Shown here: positions 1-7,687 of the stretch, piece by piece
Numbering within the stretch: position 1 is the stretch's first letter
Layout of the letters: every line of letters begins with the position of its first letter
From: Trichocoleus sp. FACHB-40
GTDB lineage: Bacteria > Cyanobacteriota > Cyanobacteriia > Cyanobacteriales > FACHB-T130
Assembly: GCF_014695915.1 (NCBI RefSeq)
Contig: NZ_JACJPF010000110.1
Location: 1-64,000 of the forward strand
Length of the DNA: 64,000 bases
Direction of reading: 5' to 3'
Notes under the pieces: generated by a model
What the model was told of the DNA's origin: nothing
The model's database searches: none
Seen by the model: the letters and a program-made list of their open reading frames with translations, nothing else
Made by a program: the position numbers and the translations under genes

Positions 1-2
1 AT

Positions 3-98
3 TTTATGGTCAATATCTTGTGTGGTTTAATTGCTTACTGTCATCAACCCAAGAAACCATCACTCCGTTTAGAGTGGGCTTTGGTTCAATCAGCTTAA
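3..98 (+). pseudogene. C-terminal end of an ORF entering from outside the window, possibly a transposase tail
   Basis: A reading frame open at the left edge ends with TAA at 96-98 and encodes 31 residues containing [16 protein letters not shown]. Its flavour (Cys-His-Gln-Pro-Lys-Lys-Pro) recalls C-termini of some cyanobacterial transposases, but this is a memory-level resemblance and the upstream part is not visible. It may equally be a chance open frame. No terminal inverted repeat or target duplication can be seen on this side. Confidence 0.25.
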
Positions 99-388
99 CC
101 CGAACTGAGGTTAAAAATATGAAATTTCAAAATTTCAGTTGAGGGGAGTAGCGTTTGCGGTAACGAAACGCAACGTTTTGTGAAAGCCCTAAATGATTCG
201 TGAAGGCGAGATACCCGACTTCTTTAAGAAGTCGGGTATCTGAAGGGCTGGCATCTCACAGCTCAAATAGGATTGCTATATACCTTTTTTGAAACAAACG
301 CACAGACACACAGAACAAGAAGAAAGCGATTTTTATAAATGATTAAGGTTACTATATTGGAATTATTTTTTATCCCCTTCCTCATCAT
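99..388. other. Intergenic stretch around repeat copy A
   Basis: Apart from the hairpin element at 186-282, this spacer holds a purine-rich low-complexity stretch at about 290-330 (ACAGACACACAGAACAAGAAG) that resembles degraded dispersed repeats. I see no convincing gene, RNA gene or terminator for the minus-strand transporter gene that ends at 389. Confidence 0.5.
186..282 (+). repeat. TATAGCA-ended hairpin element, copy A
   Basis: The core at about 209-241 is a perfect stem, AGATACCCGACTTCTT pairing with AAGAAGTCGGGTATCT. It is preceded by GCCCTAAATGATTCGTGAAGG and followed by a tail ending AGGATTGCTATATA. Related copies lie at 2391-2477 and 19486-19585 (both inverted), and a longer relative with the same ends lies at 13005-13200. 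It encodes no protein and fits a small non-autonomous element. The first TATAGCA end is eroded in this copy. Confidence 0.8.
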
Positions 389-1471
389 TTAAGTATCCTG
401 GGGTTCGCGGTATGCCTCGGTGGTTACAACTGGGGGCTGACGCAATCTGCGAATAGTATCAATAGTGTCTTTAATAGTTCCAGCAAGAGGTACTGATAAA
501 ATTACACCTAATAGTCCCGCTATCTGTCCTCCCATCAATAAAGCAATGAAAATCCAAATCGGATTAAGTCCGGTAAAATCGCCCATTAATTTAGGAGCCA
601 AGAAATTATCTTTTATCTGCTGCATGAAGATAGCTGCACTCAATACACGAATGGCTAACCAAAAATCTTGCAGCATGACCAGAATTGTTACTAAACCAAT
701 TCCCAAGGTAGCACCGATAAAAGGAATCAATTCGGCAACGCCAATTAGCAAGCCAAACAATAGGGCATATGGTATCTTCAAAATCAAAAAAATTGGGGTC
801 AGTGTTGCCACCATGAATAACCCTAGAATGAGTTGGGTAAGAAAATAGTTCTGAAAATTCAGCCGCAGAGATTCACTTAAGGGTAGCCCGATTTGAGATG
901 GTAATAGATTAATCAGACCGAACCATAAGCGATCGCCATAAAGCAGCATATAAAATGCCAGAACCACCACGAACACCACATCTATTAATCCCGACACCGT
1001 CCCCAAGGCAACTCCAAAGGCCTGACCAGCTAATGCTTGCACTTGATTTTCAACGCGAACGCTGACGCGATGGCTAAATCCTTTGAGATCCAGTGGCAAA
1101 CGCCGATTTTTTGCCCATGTGTCCAAATAATCTAGATTCTGATTACTTTCCTGTAACCAATCTGGTATATTTTTTAGCAGTTGGACGCTTTGATCAACCA
1201 AAATTGGCACCAGCGTTACGCCCACGACAGCCAAAAATGTTAAAGTCAAAAGCAAAACGACTATGACGGCTTGAGCGCGACTGAGCCGAAACCGCTCGAA
1301 AATCCGGACTGCATAGTTGAGTAAAAACGCTAAAATCGCCGCGATGGTTAGCACCGCGAATAAATGTTCAAAATAGCGAAATAGCTGGGACAGAACCCAG
1401 ATATTTAGGGCAATGATTGGGCCGCTCAGACCCAAAATTAGGAGACGTTGAAGATTGGCTGAACGGCGCAT
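389..1471 (-). CDS. AI-2E family transporter (PerM/YdiK-like membrane protein)
   Basis: This 360-residue integral membrane protein has the layout of the AI-2E/UPF0118 family: two N-terminal hydrophobic pairs, a soluble segment at about residues 95-150, then several membrane spans ending in a glycine-rich hydrophobic run (LMGGQIAGLLGVILSVPLAG) typical of the family C-terminus. Members export small molecules or act in ion homeostasis, and the substrate here is unknown. I take the start at 1471 (MRRSANLQ); the in-frame Met ten codons upstream adds an unusual Cys-rich leader. It stands alone, divergent from pdxH. Confidence 0.85.
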   Translation of the reverse strand: MRRSANLQRLLILGLSGPIIALNIWVLSQLFRYFEHLFAVLTIAAILAFLLNYAVRIFERFRLSRAQAVIVVLLLTLTFLAVVGVTLVPILVDQSVQLLKNIPDWLQESNQNLDYLDTWAKNRRLPLDLKGFSHRVSVRVENQVQALAGQAFGVALGTVSGLIDVVFVVVLAFYMLLYGDRLWFGLINLLPSQIGLPLSESLRLNFQNYFLTQLILGLFMVATLTPIFLILKIPYALLFGLLIGVAELIPFIGATLGIGLVTILVMLQDFWLAIRVLSAAIFMQQIKDNFLAPKLMGDFTGLNPIWIFIALLMGGQIAGLLGVILSVPLAGTIKDTIDTIRRLRQPPVVTTEAYREPQDT

Positions 1472-1674
1472 CGTGAAAAACCTGTAGCATTTGCACACTG
1501 AGGCACTTTTATCACCAGAGCTGCCTAAATATTAGACTCTCAACTATGGACAGTCTAAAGCCTATAGTCTATAGACATATCGGCAAATTGGTATTTTTTT
1601 TAAAAGGTAAAAAATTGGAGTCAAGGGCTGCGAGAAAATACCTATTAGGAAAAGAAGTTAATTGAGAAACCAAA

Positions 1675-2319
1675 ATGGATATAAGTGTAGCCGATCTGCG
1701 TAAAGATTACAAAAGATCCGGGCTTGAGCGGGCTGATGCTGACCCCAATCCCTTCAAACAATTTCGCAAGTGGTTTGACCAGGCACGAGAAGCCCAACTT
1801 CCTGAACCCAATGCGATGACTCTTGCCACGGCTACGGCTGTTGGCAACCCAAGCGCCAGAATGGTGTTACTCAAGGACTTCGACGAACGAGGCTTCGTCT
1901 TTTACAGTAATTACGAGAGTCACAAAGCACAGCAACTTCAGGAAAATCCGTGGGCATCGTTAGTTTTTTGGTGGGCGGAACTGGAACGCCAGGTGCGGAT
2001 TGAAGGGCGGGTGGAGAAGGTTTCAGATGAAGAGTCAGATACCTATTTTCACAGCCGTCCGCTCTTAAGCCAGCTGGGTGCTTGGGCTTCGCACCAAAGT
2101 CAAGTCATCGACAGCCGCGAGGTGCTTGAGCAACGGTTAGAGGAATTGAAAGGGAAATTTGAAAACCAGGAGATTCCGAGACCGCAGCACTGGGGAGGCT
2201 ACCGAGTTATCCCGACTGGGATCGAATTTTGGCAGGGTCGTCCGAGTCGCCTGCACGATCGCTTGTTTTACCAGCTTCGCGATGATGGTACCTGGGTAAT
2301 TGAGCGCCTGTCGCCTTAG
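1675..2319 (+). CDS. pdxH: Pyridoxamine 5'-phosphate oxidase
   Basis: This FMN enzyme oxidises pyridoxamine- or pyridoxine-5'-phosphate to pyridoxal 5'-phosphate in the B6 salvage pathway. The 214 residues match the usual family length. Visible signatures are [10 protein letters not shown] near residue 45, the FMN-binding run [21 protein letters not shown] at about 62-82, the [18 protein letters not shown] strand, and the C-terminal [12 protein letters not shown] followed by WVIERLSP. The ATG at 1675 gives the standard N-terminus. It is monocistronic, with transporter gene divergent upstream and a repeat downstream. The assignment is firm. Confidence 0.97.
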   Translation: MDISVADLRKDYKRSGLERADADPNPFKQFRKWFDQAREAQLPEPNAMTLATATAVGNPSARMVLLKDFDERGFVFYSNYESHKAQQLQENPWASLVFWWAELERQVRIEGRVEKVSDEESDTYFHSRPLLSQLGAWASHQSQVIDSREVLEQRLEELKGKFENQEIPRPQHWGGYRVIPTGIEFWQGRPSRLHDRLFYQLRDDGTWVIERLSP

Positions 2320-2390
2320 AAATGAGCCACAGAGGGCGCAGAGGGATTTTCCTTCTTGCTCTGTGTCTGGGCGGTTAGTTAACAATAGAC

Positions 2391-2477
2391 GAGATGCCAG
2401 CCTTTGAGATACCCGACTTCTTAAAGAAGTCGGGTATCTCGCCTTCACAAATCATTTAGGGCTGCTATATAGCAATT
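2391..2477 (-). repeat. TATAGCA-ended hairpin element, copy B
   Basis: This is copy A in the opposite orientation. The stem GAGATACCCGACTTC / GAAGTCGGGTATCTC sits at about 2406-2440, followed by GCCTTCACAAATCATTTAGGGC and a joint TGCTATATAGCA at 2463-2474 where two element ends meet head to head. It lies just downstream of pdxH and might be transcribed as a 3' hairpin, but it lacks a T-run and so is not called a terminator. Confidence 0.8.
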
Positions 2478-2499
2478 CTCTATTGGGTGCGATACATCT

Positions 2500-2528
2500 G
2501 TAAGGACATTGGAATGCCATGTCCCTAC
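2500..2528. repeat. Small dispersed hairpin (GGACAT...ATGTCC)
   Basis: The arms GGACAT at 2504-2509 and ATGTCC at 2519-2524 are flanked by GTAA and CTAC. The general form, a short 'gtaggGACATgg..ccATGTCcctac' palindrome, is one I recognise as a common dispersed hairpin in cyanobacterial genomes. Only this single copy was noticed here. Confidence 0.5.
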
Positions 2529-2997
2529 CAAGGTCGCCTGAAGGTCACACAGAAACCCTATATATCAATACGGTTCACGAACAAGTTAAAAATCTAAAGC
2601 TTGTAACTATTCTTAATTGATCTGTATTGTTTTATAGATAGCGATCGCATCTTTTAAATAAACTCAGCTCTCACCTCGAAGATAAGCTAAGGCTTTTATT
2701 TGTATTGCTACCTATTAAATATTTCCATAATTTATGACTCATCTTTGTGAGTATTCCTCTGGAATGAAGTAATTGATAAAACTTCTATCTGAAGCTGTAG
2801 GGAATTATTTAGAAATTTGCTCATTATTAAATGAAAACAACAAGACTGTAATTGTGGTGTTCTACATCATTTACAAAACCATTGTTTCCAAGGCGCTTGT
2901 GGAAATTAATTAAATAACAAAGTGCTTTGACAACAGCGCAGGTTCGTAAATCACTTTAGGAAAAAACGTCCTGTAACAGAGGGAGGACAGGAATTCA
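2529..2997. other. AT-rich intergenic region upstream of lipoprotein gene
   Basis: About 470 bp without a plausible gene. One HIP1 copy lies near 2641. The last 100 bp should hold the promoter of the lipoprotein gene at 2998, and the ribosome-binding site GAGGGAGGAC is visible at 2978-2987. No terminator or structured RNA was recognised. Confidence 0.5.
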
Positions 2998-3510
2998 ATG
3001 AATAAAATTGACCGACAGCGTAAAAGATTTTCCCGTTCAATGGCGCTGCTGCTTTCAGTGCTGCTCATGGTTCCGTTTATAGGTGCCTGCGGACAATCGC
3101 AGAGTTCTGCCCCACCTCCACCTATTGACGATACCCGTGTTGGCACTGTTAACAATCCTCCTCCTGCAAACCAACCCCAAGCGAAGAAAAAAGGATTGTC
3201 AACGGGTCAGAAAGTGGCGATTTTGGCGGGAGCAGCTGCACTCTACTATCTCTACAACAAGCATAAGAACAGGCAAGAGCAAGGGCCAGAGGGGCAATAT
3301 TACCTTTCCAAGAACGGGCGCATTTACTACCGCGATGCCCAAAATCGCGCTCACTGGGTAACACCGCCACCTGAAGGGATTCAAGTTCCGGAGGCGGAGG
3401 CGCGACAGTACCGTGACTTCCAAGGCTATAACGGCAGCGCCACAGGCCGGGATCTCACGGATCTGGCGGGTGCAGGTTCAGCACCACCAATTCCAGCCCC
3501 AGCACAGTAA
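2998..3510 (+). CDS. Putative lipoprotein with YMGF-like 'KNGRIYYRD' domain, unknown function
   Basis: The 170-residue product has a basic N-terminus, a hydrophobic h-region and a lipobox-like FIGAC at about residues 27-31, so it is probably an exported lipoprotein. A proline-rich linker (APPPPIDD) leads to a short second hydrophobic segment (KVAILAGAAALYYLY, about 70-84). A compact region follows, GQYYLSKNGRIYYRDAQNRA then HWVTPPPEG, and a Gly/Ala/Pro tail. I do not recognise a named family. The start has a strong Shine-Dalgarno sequence 10 nt upstream. It precedes the repeat protein at 3664 by 153 nt, with two hairpins between them. Confidence 0.75.
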   Translation: MNKIDRQRKRFSRSMALLLSVLLMVPFIGACGQSQSSAPPPPIDDTRVGTVNNPPPANQPQAKKKGLSTGQKVAILAGAAALYYLYNKHKNRQEQGPEGQYYLSKNGRIYYRDAQNRAHWVTPPPEGIQVPEAEARQYRDFQGYNGSATGRDLTDLAGAGSAPPIPAPAQ

Positions 3511-3518
3511 ACCCTAAT

Positions 3519-3549
3519 ACTTTGGGATTGGAAAGTGCGCTCCCAAAGT
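3519..3549 (+). promoter_or_regulatory. Intercistronic stem-loop after the lipoprotein gene
   Basis: ACTTTGGGA at 3519-3527 pairs perfectly with TCCCAAAGT at 3541-3549 (9 bp, 13-nt loop), starting nine bases after the stop codon. No T-run follows, so it could stabilise a 3' end or attenuate rather than terminate. Confidence 0.55.
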
Positions 3550-3598
3550 CGCGCCTAATGCCCCAAAGGTAACGAGAAACATTCAGAAACATAACGGC

Positions 3599-3641
3599 GT
3601 TGTGGAATAGGTTTATATCCTCTACACACCCGTTCCACAAC
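3599..3641 (+). promoter_or_regulatory. 5' leader stem-loop upstream of the DPYGDP-repeat gene
   Basis: GTTGTGGAA at 3599-3607 pairs perfectly with TTCCACAAC at 3633-3641. The stem ends ten bases before the AAGGAG ribosome-binding site at 3651-3656, so it lies in the leader of the 3664 gene and may affect mRNA stability or translation. Confidence 0.55.
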
Positions 3642-3663
3642 AAGTTGATAAAGGAGATAGATC

Positions 3664-4089
3664 ATGGTAGATGGATTTTTCCGAAAGCTGACCGAGGTCT
3701 TTACTGACTCGAACGATGAGCAAAACGTAGAAAACTACGATCAACGGGTACGTCCAGCTAGCGAAGATCCCTACGGCGATCCGGCATATCAAGATAGTTA
3801 TCAGGATCAGTTTGGCAATGTTATCCCAGCCAGCCAAGATCCTTATGGCGATCCAGCAGATCAAGATCCCTACGGACAGTTTGGCAACGTTATCCCAGCC
3901 AGCCAAGATCCTTATGGCGATCCAGCAGATCAAGATCCCTACGGACAGTTTGGCAATGTTATCCCAGCCAGCCAAGATCCTTATGGCGATCCGGCGGATC
4001 AAGATCCCTACGGGCAGTTTGGCAATGTTCGCCCCGCCAGCGAAGATCCCTATGGCGATCCGGCTGACCAAGAATACACCGGATGGTAA
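3664..4089 (+). CDS. Acidic tandem-repeat protein (DPYGDP repeats), unknown function
   Basis: This 141-residue protein has a short non-repetitive N-terminus (MVDGFFRKLTEVFTDS) and then five imperfect 23-residue units from about residue 26 to 140. Each carries PAS(Q/E)DPYGDPA(D/Y)Q, and the three central units are identical in protein sequence. It is rich in Asp, Pro, Gln, Gly and Tyr, has no signal peptide or membrane span, and is likely disordered. A clear AAGGAG site lies 7 nt before the ATG. An open frame on the opposite strand is a by-product of the repeat. It probably belongs with the upstream lipoprotein gene, but its function is unknown. Confidence 0.8.
   Translation: MVDGFFRKLTEVFTDSNDEQNVENYDQRVRPASEDPYGDPAYQDSYQDQFGNVIPASQDPYGDPADQDPYGQFGNVIPASQDPYGDPADQDPYGQFGNVIPASQDPYGDPADQDPYGQFGNVRPASEDPYGDPADQEYTGW
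3739..4083 (+). repeat. 69-bp coding tandem repeat, five units
   Basis: The DNA period is 69 bp (23 codons). Units begin near 3739, 3808, 3877, 3946 and 4015. The three middle units are almost identical at DNA level (for example CAGATCAAGATCCCTACGG recurs), while the first and last have diverged. This pattern fits slipped-strand or recombinational expansion within the gene. Confidence 0.9.
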
Positions 4090-4136
4090 AGCTTTGCCGC
4101 TATTTGAGACGTTGGTTTTGATGAGGCAGTGTAGGT

Positions 4137-4177
4137 AAAAAAAAAGGCAGTAGCGCGATCGCGTTACTGCCTTTTTT
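4137..4177. terminator. Bidirectional intrinsic terminator with a HIP1 tip
   Basis: GGCAGTAGCGCGA at 4146-4158 pairs with TCGCGTTACTGCC at 4159-4171 with a single wobble position, between an A-run (4137-4145) and a T-run (4172-4177). It serves the repeat-protein gene on the plus strand and the HAD gene on the minus strand, which converge here. The apex of the hairpin is a GCGATCGC octamer. Confidence 0.9.
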
Positions 4178-4206
4178 CATGGGAACCTTTGACAAGAAAA
4201 TAGACT

Positions 4207-4875
4207 TTAAGCAGTTTGGCTTAAGGGAGAAGTGTCATAATTTGCCAACAAATCGGCTGGGTGATCGTAGATAGCGATCGCATCCTTGAGTTGATTATCG
4301 TCAAAGCCACCAGAACGCACTGCAATTACACCCACGCCAGCTTTATTCGCAGATTCTATATCGTAGGGTGTATCGGCAATCATCACTACTTGATTGGGTT
4401 CCATTTGCATCTTCTTCAATGCTGCTTCCACGATGTCTGGTGCTGGTTTAGAGGCATTAGCGTCGCTAGAGGTTGTCGCTTCATCAAGTAGATCGTCAAC
4501 TTGTGCCGCTTTCAACAACGGGGAGAGTTCTTGACTTGATGCAGAGGTAGCGATAACCAGCTTTAATCCAGCCTCCTGCATTTTCAAGATTAGGTCTCTT
4601 GCGCCCTGTGTAGGAGACAGTGTTGGTGCAAAGCGGTTGACGATCAGTTCTCTACGCTTCTGGGAAACGGCTTTCCCATCTCCGTCTTCGTCATTTAATT
4701 CCGGCACCATTGCCGGGATGACGTGATCGCCACCCATACCAATCAGGGGTCGAACTTTCTCAAATGGTACTTCATAACCATACGCGGCAAATCCCTCAAC
4801 CCAAGCTTGGGCGTGGGCATCATTGCTCAGAACCAGCGTACCATCAACATCTAGAATTACGCCTTGCAATTTCAT
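4207..4875 (-). CDS. HAD-superfamily hydrolase (beta-phosphoglucomutase/phosphatase type)
   Basis: The 222-residue protein has the full HAD motif set: motif I DVDGTL with nucleophile Asp9 and Asp11; a helical cap at about 15-85; motif II LVIATSAS; motif III Lys in NASKPAPD; and motif IV IADTPYDIESA. The cap type and length place it in subfamily IA, with beta-phosphoglucomutase-like and phosphoglycolate phosphatase-like enzymes. The substrate cannot be fixed from sequence. It is a single gene, convergent with the repeat-protein gene across the shared terminator. Confidence 0.88.
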   Translation of the reverse strand: MKLQGVILDVDGTLVLSNDAHAQAWVEGFAAYGYEVPFEKVRPLIGMGGDHVIPAMVPELNDEDGDGKAVSQKRRELIVNRFAPTLSPTQGARDLILKMQEAGLKLVIATSASSQELSPLLKAAQVDDLLDEATTSSDANASKPAPDIVEAALKKMQMEPNQVVMIADTPYDIESANKAGVGVIAVRSGGFDDNQLKDAIAIYDHPADLLANYDTSPLSQTA

Positions 4876-4984
4876 TGTGAAAACTCCTATTTAAAACTCT
4901 GTTTGGGAACGCATTCGCGGAGGCTCTCTCGTCGGTCAAAGTGTGGAATAACATGAAGCGATCCGCGATCGCCTCATGTAGGCA

Positions 4985-5005
4985 TTCCCAGCCGGAGACT
5001 GGGAA
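4985..5005. repeat. Dispersed hairpin of the TTCCCAG...CTGGGAA type
   Basis: TTCCCAG at 4985-4991 and CTGGGAA at 4999-5005 form a 7-bp stem. A better copy with 9-bp arms is at 22381-22401. The spacer 4876-5021 otherwise contains only two HIP1-like sites. Confidence 0.55.
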
Positions 5006-5021
5006 GGAGAGCGGAAAATAG

Positions 5022-7034
5022 CTAATTTGACGCTACAGTAACGTCGGCAGGCAGAACTTCCGGCTCGTCATCTAACGACAGCAGGAATTGAATTAAATCG
5101 GTCTGATCTTGAGCATTAAAGCCACCACTTTTGTCTACCCAATAATTGTGTCCGCTACCATCTACATTCGAGTGTTTTAAGTCGGAATTAGCCCGGTTAG
5201 CTGCAACTGTTTGCTTACGCAATTTGCGATCTAACAGCACTCGCAAACTTGCACTAGGATCGGGTTGAATGCCTTTAAGCAACGTGCCTGCCATACCTAT
5301 TTCGTCACGCTTGACGATTCTAAACCCTTTTTTATCTTGCTTCAGTGCTTGGGAAGAAGCTGCTACACCTCCATCGTGCAGATAAGGCGCGGTGACGGCA
5401 AGACCAATTAAACTAGGCACCTTGTAACCGCCTTTGGGGTTGTTGATGGCAAAGGCTAGTTCAATACTTCGCTGCGGTGTAATATCAGTTGGCACTGGTA
5501 ACACAGGCGGATCGGTTGGCAAGGGTACAGGGACATTACTCGGATAAGTTTTGGGTGGTACTAAGATGCGGGCAAAGGGAGCCTGCGCCGGGCCTCGTGA
5601 GGGCTGAGTGCGAATCTCTTGCTCTGCAATTACCTGATGGTTAGTGAAGTAGCGCCCGCTATGACATTCAACGCAACTAGCTTTTGAGAAAATCGCCGCA
5701 CCCCGCTTTAAAGTTTCTGTGCTGGCAGTTTGAAGGGGTGGCGGTGCCAAGGTGTTCTGAAAAGCTGACATTCCGTTGAGTTGTTCGCCTACTGGGTATC
5801 CTGGTGAGTTTGCCATTAACCCGTCCAGCATAAACAGGGAACCTTTTGGATATTCTGGCATCCGAATTGTCTCGTTCATTCCCGGTTCCCCCGGCGTCGG
5901 ATCGATCTTGTTAAAGAATTGGGATGGTTTCGCCCCTTTTGGCAACCGGAAAGCTTTATTTGCTGAATTTTGGAAAATAATCCCTAAATAAGTCTCTTTG
6001 TCAATACCCAATAGGGGCTTACTGCCATCAGCTCCGGTTGTGGGGTCTGAGTTGGTAGCATGGACGTTGCTATTGAGGCTGGTCAGCCCGTGAAACCAGC
6101 CAACAGCAGAGTGTCCACTCCAGCCATAGGGCCAAGCATCGTGGGTATAGGAGGATGGAATCTGGGAGGGATTGTTGGTCATGCTGCCCGTGGAATCAAA
6201 GTTGCCGGGAGGCCAAGTTAGTAAATCGGCATCGACGGCATCTTCTAAGGCTTTGGCATCTGGCAGACGTGCTTTTTCTCCATCAGCATTAATGTAAATG
6301 CGATCGCCTACTGGCATTTTGGTAGGATTTACACCCGTCTGGCGAAACATCGCGGCTGAGTTGGTAGCCATAGCCAACACTAAGCCAGTGTTGAGATCGT
6401 TGTTTGGCGCACCTTCGATAACGCGCCCACTTTTACCATCTATTGCTGTATGACACAAGGCGCAGGTTATCCCCACTCGCACTTTACCCTTCTCGATGCT
6501 GGTACGCATTCCTAGGGGCAGAATTGAACCTGTGGGTACGTCCATCCCGGTGTTCAGTAAGGTGCCTGCTCTAAAAGTTCTACCACCGATGGTGACATCT
6601 TTATCGATTGGAATCTGGAGGTTAGTGGTATGTTTTCCTCCCAGCCGCGCGATCGCTTTCGTCATCGTCACGAGATTGATTGGCCCATTCAGCGCCCCGA
6701 CAACATCCGTCTGAAAGATTTGATCTTTAAAAGTTTCTGCGTAAAAAGCCTTGCGTCCCAGGTTAATTAAGTCTTCTGTGACCGCAACAGCCCCATTTTC
6801 TGGTAAAAGTTGCTTGCGCCCTTCCTCTGTCTCCAGCAGCTTATCTGCCTCTTCTTTGTCAATTACATATCCCAAGACATCATACGAGCCAATCTGTTGC
6901 GGTGCAGGCTTCGTGAGGGGTGTAAAAGTGTTGTAGATGCTGGGTGTGGCAGGAATGCCTATCTCAATTTGGTAAGCAAAGAAGCCTATCACCAGAAGAA
7001 CTAAACTAAGTAGAAGAATTGGGCGCGATCGCAT
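5022..7034 (-). CDS. Di-haem cytochrome c peroxidase-family protein, RoxA-like in size
   Basis: The 670-residue protein starts with an export signal or anchor (residues 4-21, LILLLSLVLLVIGFF-like) and has two c-type haem motifs, CALCH at 191-195 and CVECH at 454-458. The C-terminal PSLIGLAVTAPYLHDGGVA is the conserved block of bacterial cytochrome c peroxidases. Classical CcpA/MauG proteins are near 350 residues. This length and the wide spacing of the haem sites resemble RoxA-type rubber oxygenases and related uncharacterised di-haem proteins. Likely periplasmic; peroxidase versus oxygenase activity is undecided. It is monocistronic. Confidence 0.82.
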   Translation of the reverse strand: MRSRPILLLSLVLLVIGFFAYQIEIGIPATPSIYNTFTPLTKPAPQQIGSYDVLGYVIDKEEADKLLETEEGRKQLLPENGAVAVTEDLINLGRKAFYAETFKDQIFQTDVVGALNGPINLVTMTKAIARLGGKHTTNLQIPIDKDVTIGGRTFRAGTLLNTGMDVPTGSILPLGMRTSIEKGKVRVGITCALCHTAIDGKSGRVIEGAPNNDLNTGLVLAMATNSAAMFRQTGVNPTKMPVGDRIYINADGEKARLPDAKALEDAVDADLLTWPPGNFDSTGSMTNNPSQIPSSYTHDAWPYGWSGHSAVGWFHGLTSLNSNVHATNSDPTTGADGSKPLLGIDKETYLGIIFQNSANKAFRLPKGAKPSQFFNKIDPTPGEPGMNETIRMPEYPKGSLFMLDGLMANSPGYPVGEQLNGMSAFQNTLAPPPLQTASTETLKRGAAIFSKASCVECHSGRYFTNHQVIAEQEIRTQPSRGPAQAPFARILVPPKTYPSNVPVPLPTDPPVLPVPTDITPQRSIELAFAINNPKGGYKVPSLIGLAVTAPYLHDGGVAASSQALKQDKKGFRIVKRDEIGMAGTLLKGIQPDPSASLRVLLDRKLRKQTVAANRANSDLKHSNVDGSGHNYWVDKSGGFNAQDQTDLIQFLLSLDDEPEVLPADVTVASN

Positions 7035-7202
7035 GATGCCTCACAGATAGCAGTCACCAGTACGCACTTTAAAGGTAAAAACGCCATCTTTCGTCTGTCT
7101 GGAGGTTGAAGCTCTGATTGTAGGGTTATATACGGTAGAAATGCCCGATTTTCTTGATTTTGAGCAGGCTGGCTAGGGTGGAATGGCGCTGGCACAAGGA
7201 GT

Positions 7203-7322
7203 CCTGAACTAAAGTTCGGACTCAAAGCTAAAACCTGTTAAAACAGGTTAAATTTCATATACAGCAAGCATTTTAGTCCGTTTCAACGGACTTGAGCTTT
7301 GAGCCTCGAACTTTAGTTCAGG
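7203..7322. repeat. Cruciform dispersed repeat with two internal hairpins
   Basis: CCTGAACTAAAGTTCG at 7203-7218 is the exact reverse complement of CGAACTTTAGTTCAGG at 7307-7322. Inside lie a partial second pair (CTCAAAGCT / AGCTTTGAG) and two separate hairpins, AACCTGTTAAAACAGGTT at about 7231-7249 and AGTCCGTTTCAACGGACT at about 7275-7292, giving a cloverleaf-like fold. A further direct copy of TTTAGTTCAGGGCTT follows to 7339. I recognise this as a dispersed cyanobacterial repeat type. Confidence 0.8.
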
Positions 7323-7680
7323 GCTTTAGTTCAGGGCTTCTGAGAGCGTCTCTGCGTTTAATCCAGATTCGGCGCAGGTAATCAATAATACGCTGGTCAT
7401 AGTCAAATTTCTGGCACTCCTGGCGAACCCACAAGCCCATTTGCCACAAGTCTTCCAGGGTTGTGCAAGTTTGAATTAAAGACGCGATGGCTTGTATCCA
7501 CAAAACAAGTTTGCGGTAACTAATGAATTGCCCGCCGCGATCGCTACGATGAACAAACAAGATATAACGCCAGCATTCAGCACGTACAATCTGGGATTGA
7601 GGAATGCCTAAAAATTTGGCAATTAGGTCAAAAGTGATCCGAAACTTGAAAGGTTTAATCCGGCGAAACAAAATGGTCAT
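7318..7680 (-). CDS. Hypothetical protein, cyanobacterial type
   Basis: This 120-residue basic protein is rich in Arg, Trp and Ile, with no signal peptide or membrane span and no motif I can name. Its last nine codons (ALRSPELKP and stop) lie inside the TTTAGTTCAGGG repeat at 7307-7339, so the C-terminus appears to be supplied or replaced by the repeat. It starts 7 nt after the stop of the gene at 7688-7918 and is almost certainly co-transcribed with it. Confidence 0.6.
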   Translation of the reverse strand: MTILFRRIKPFKFRITFDLIAKFLGIPQSQIVRAECWRYILFVHRSDRGGQFISYRKLVLWIQAIASLIQTCTTLEDLWQMGLWVRQECQKFDYDQRIIDYLRRIWIKRRDALRSPELKP

Positions 7681-7687
7681 AATCGCT

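Noticed and set aside
465-848. 127-residue plus-strand open frame inside the AI-2E transporter gene
   Set aside because: No motif or ribosome-binding site, and it is fully antisense to a well-supported membrane protein gene.
3622-4071. 149-residue open frame on the minus strand over the DPYGDP repeats
   Set aside because: It is the antisense of a tandem repeat whose period is a multiple of three, so any open frame is repeated. The plus-strand frame has a strong ribosome-binding site, a leader and a terminator.
3739-4083. Possible CRISPR-like array
   Set aside because: The units are contiguous 69-bp coding repeats with no variable spacers and translate to a protein repeat.
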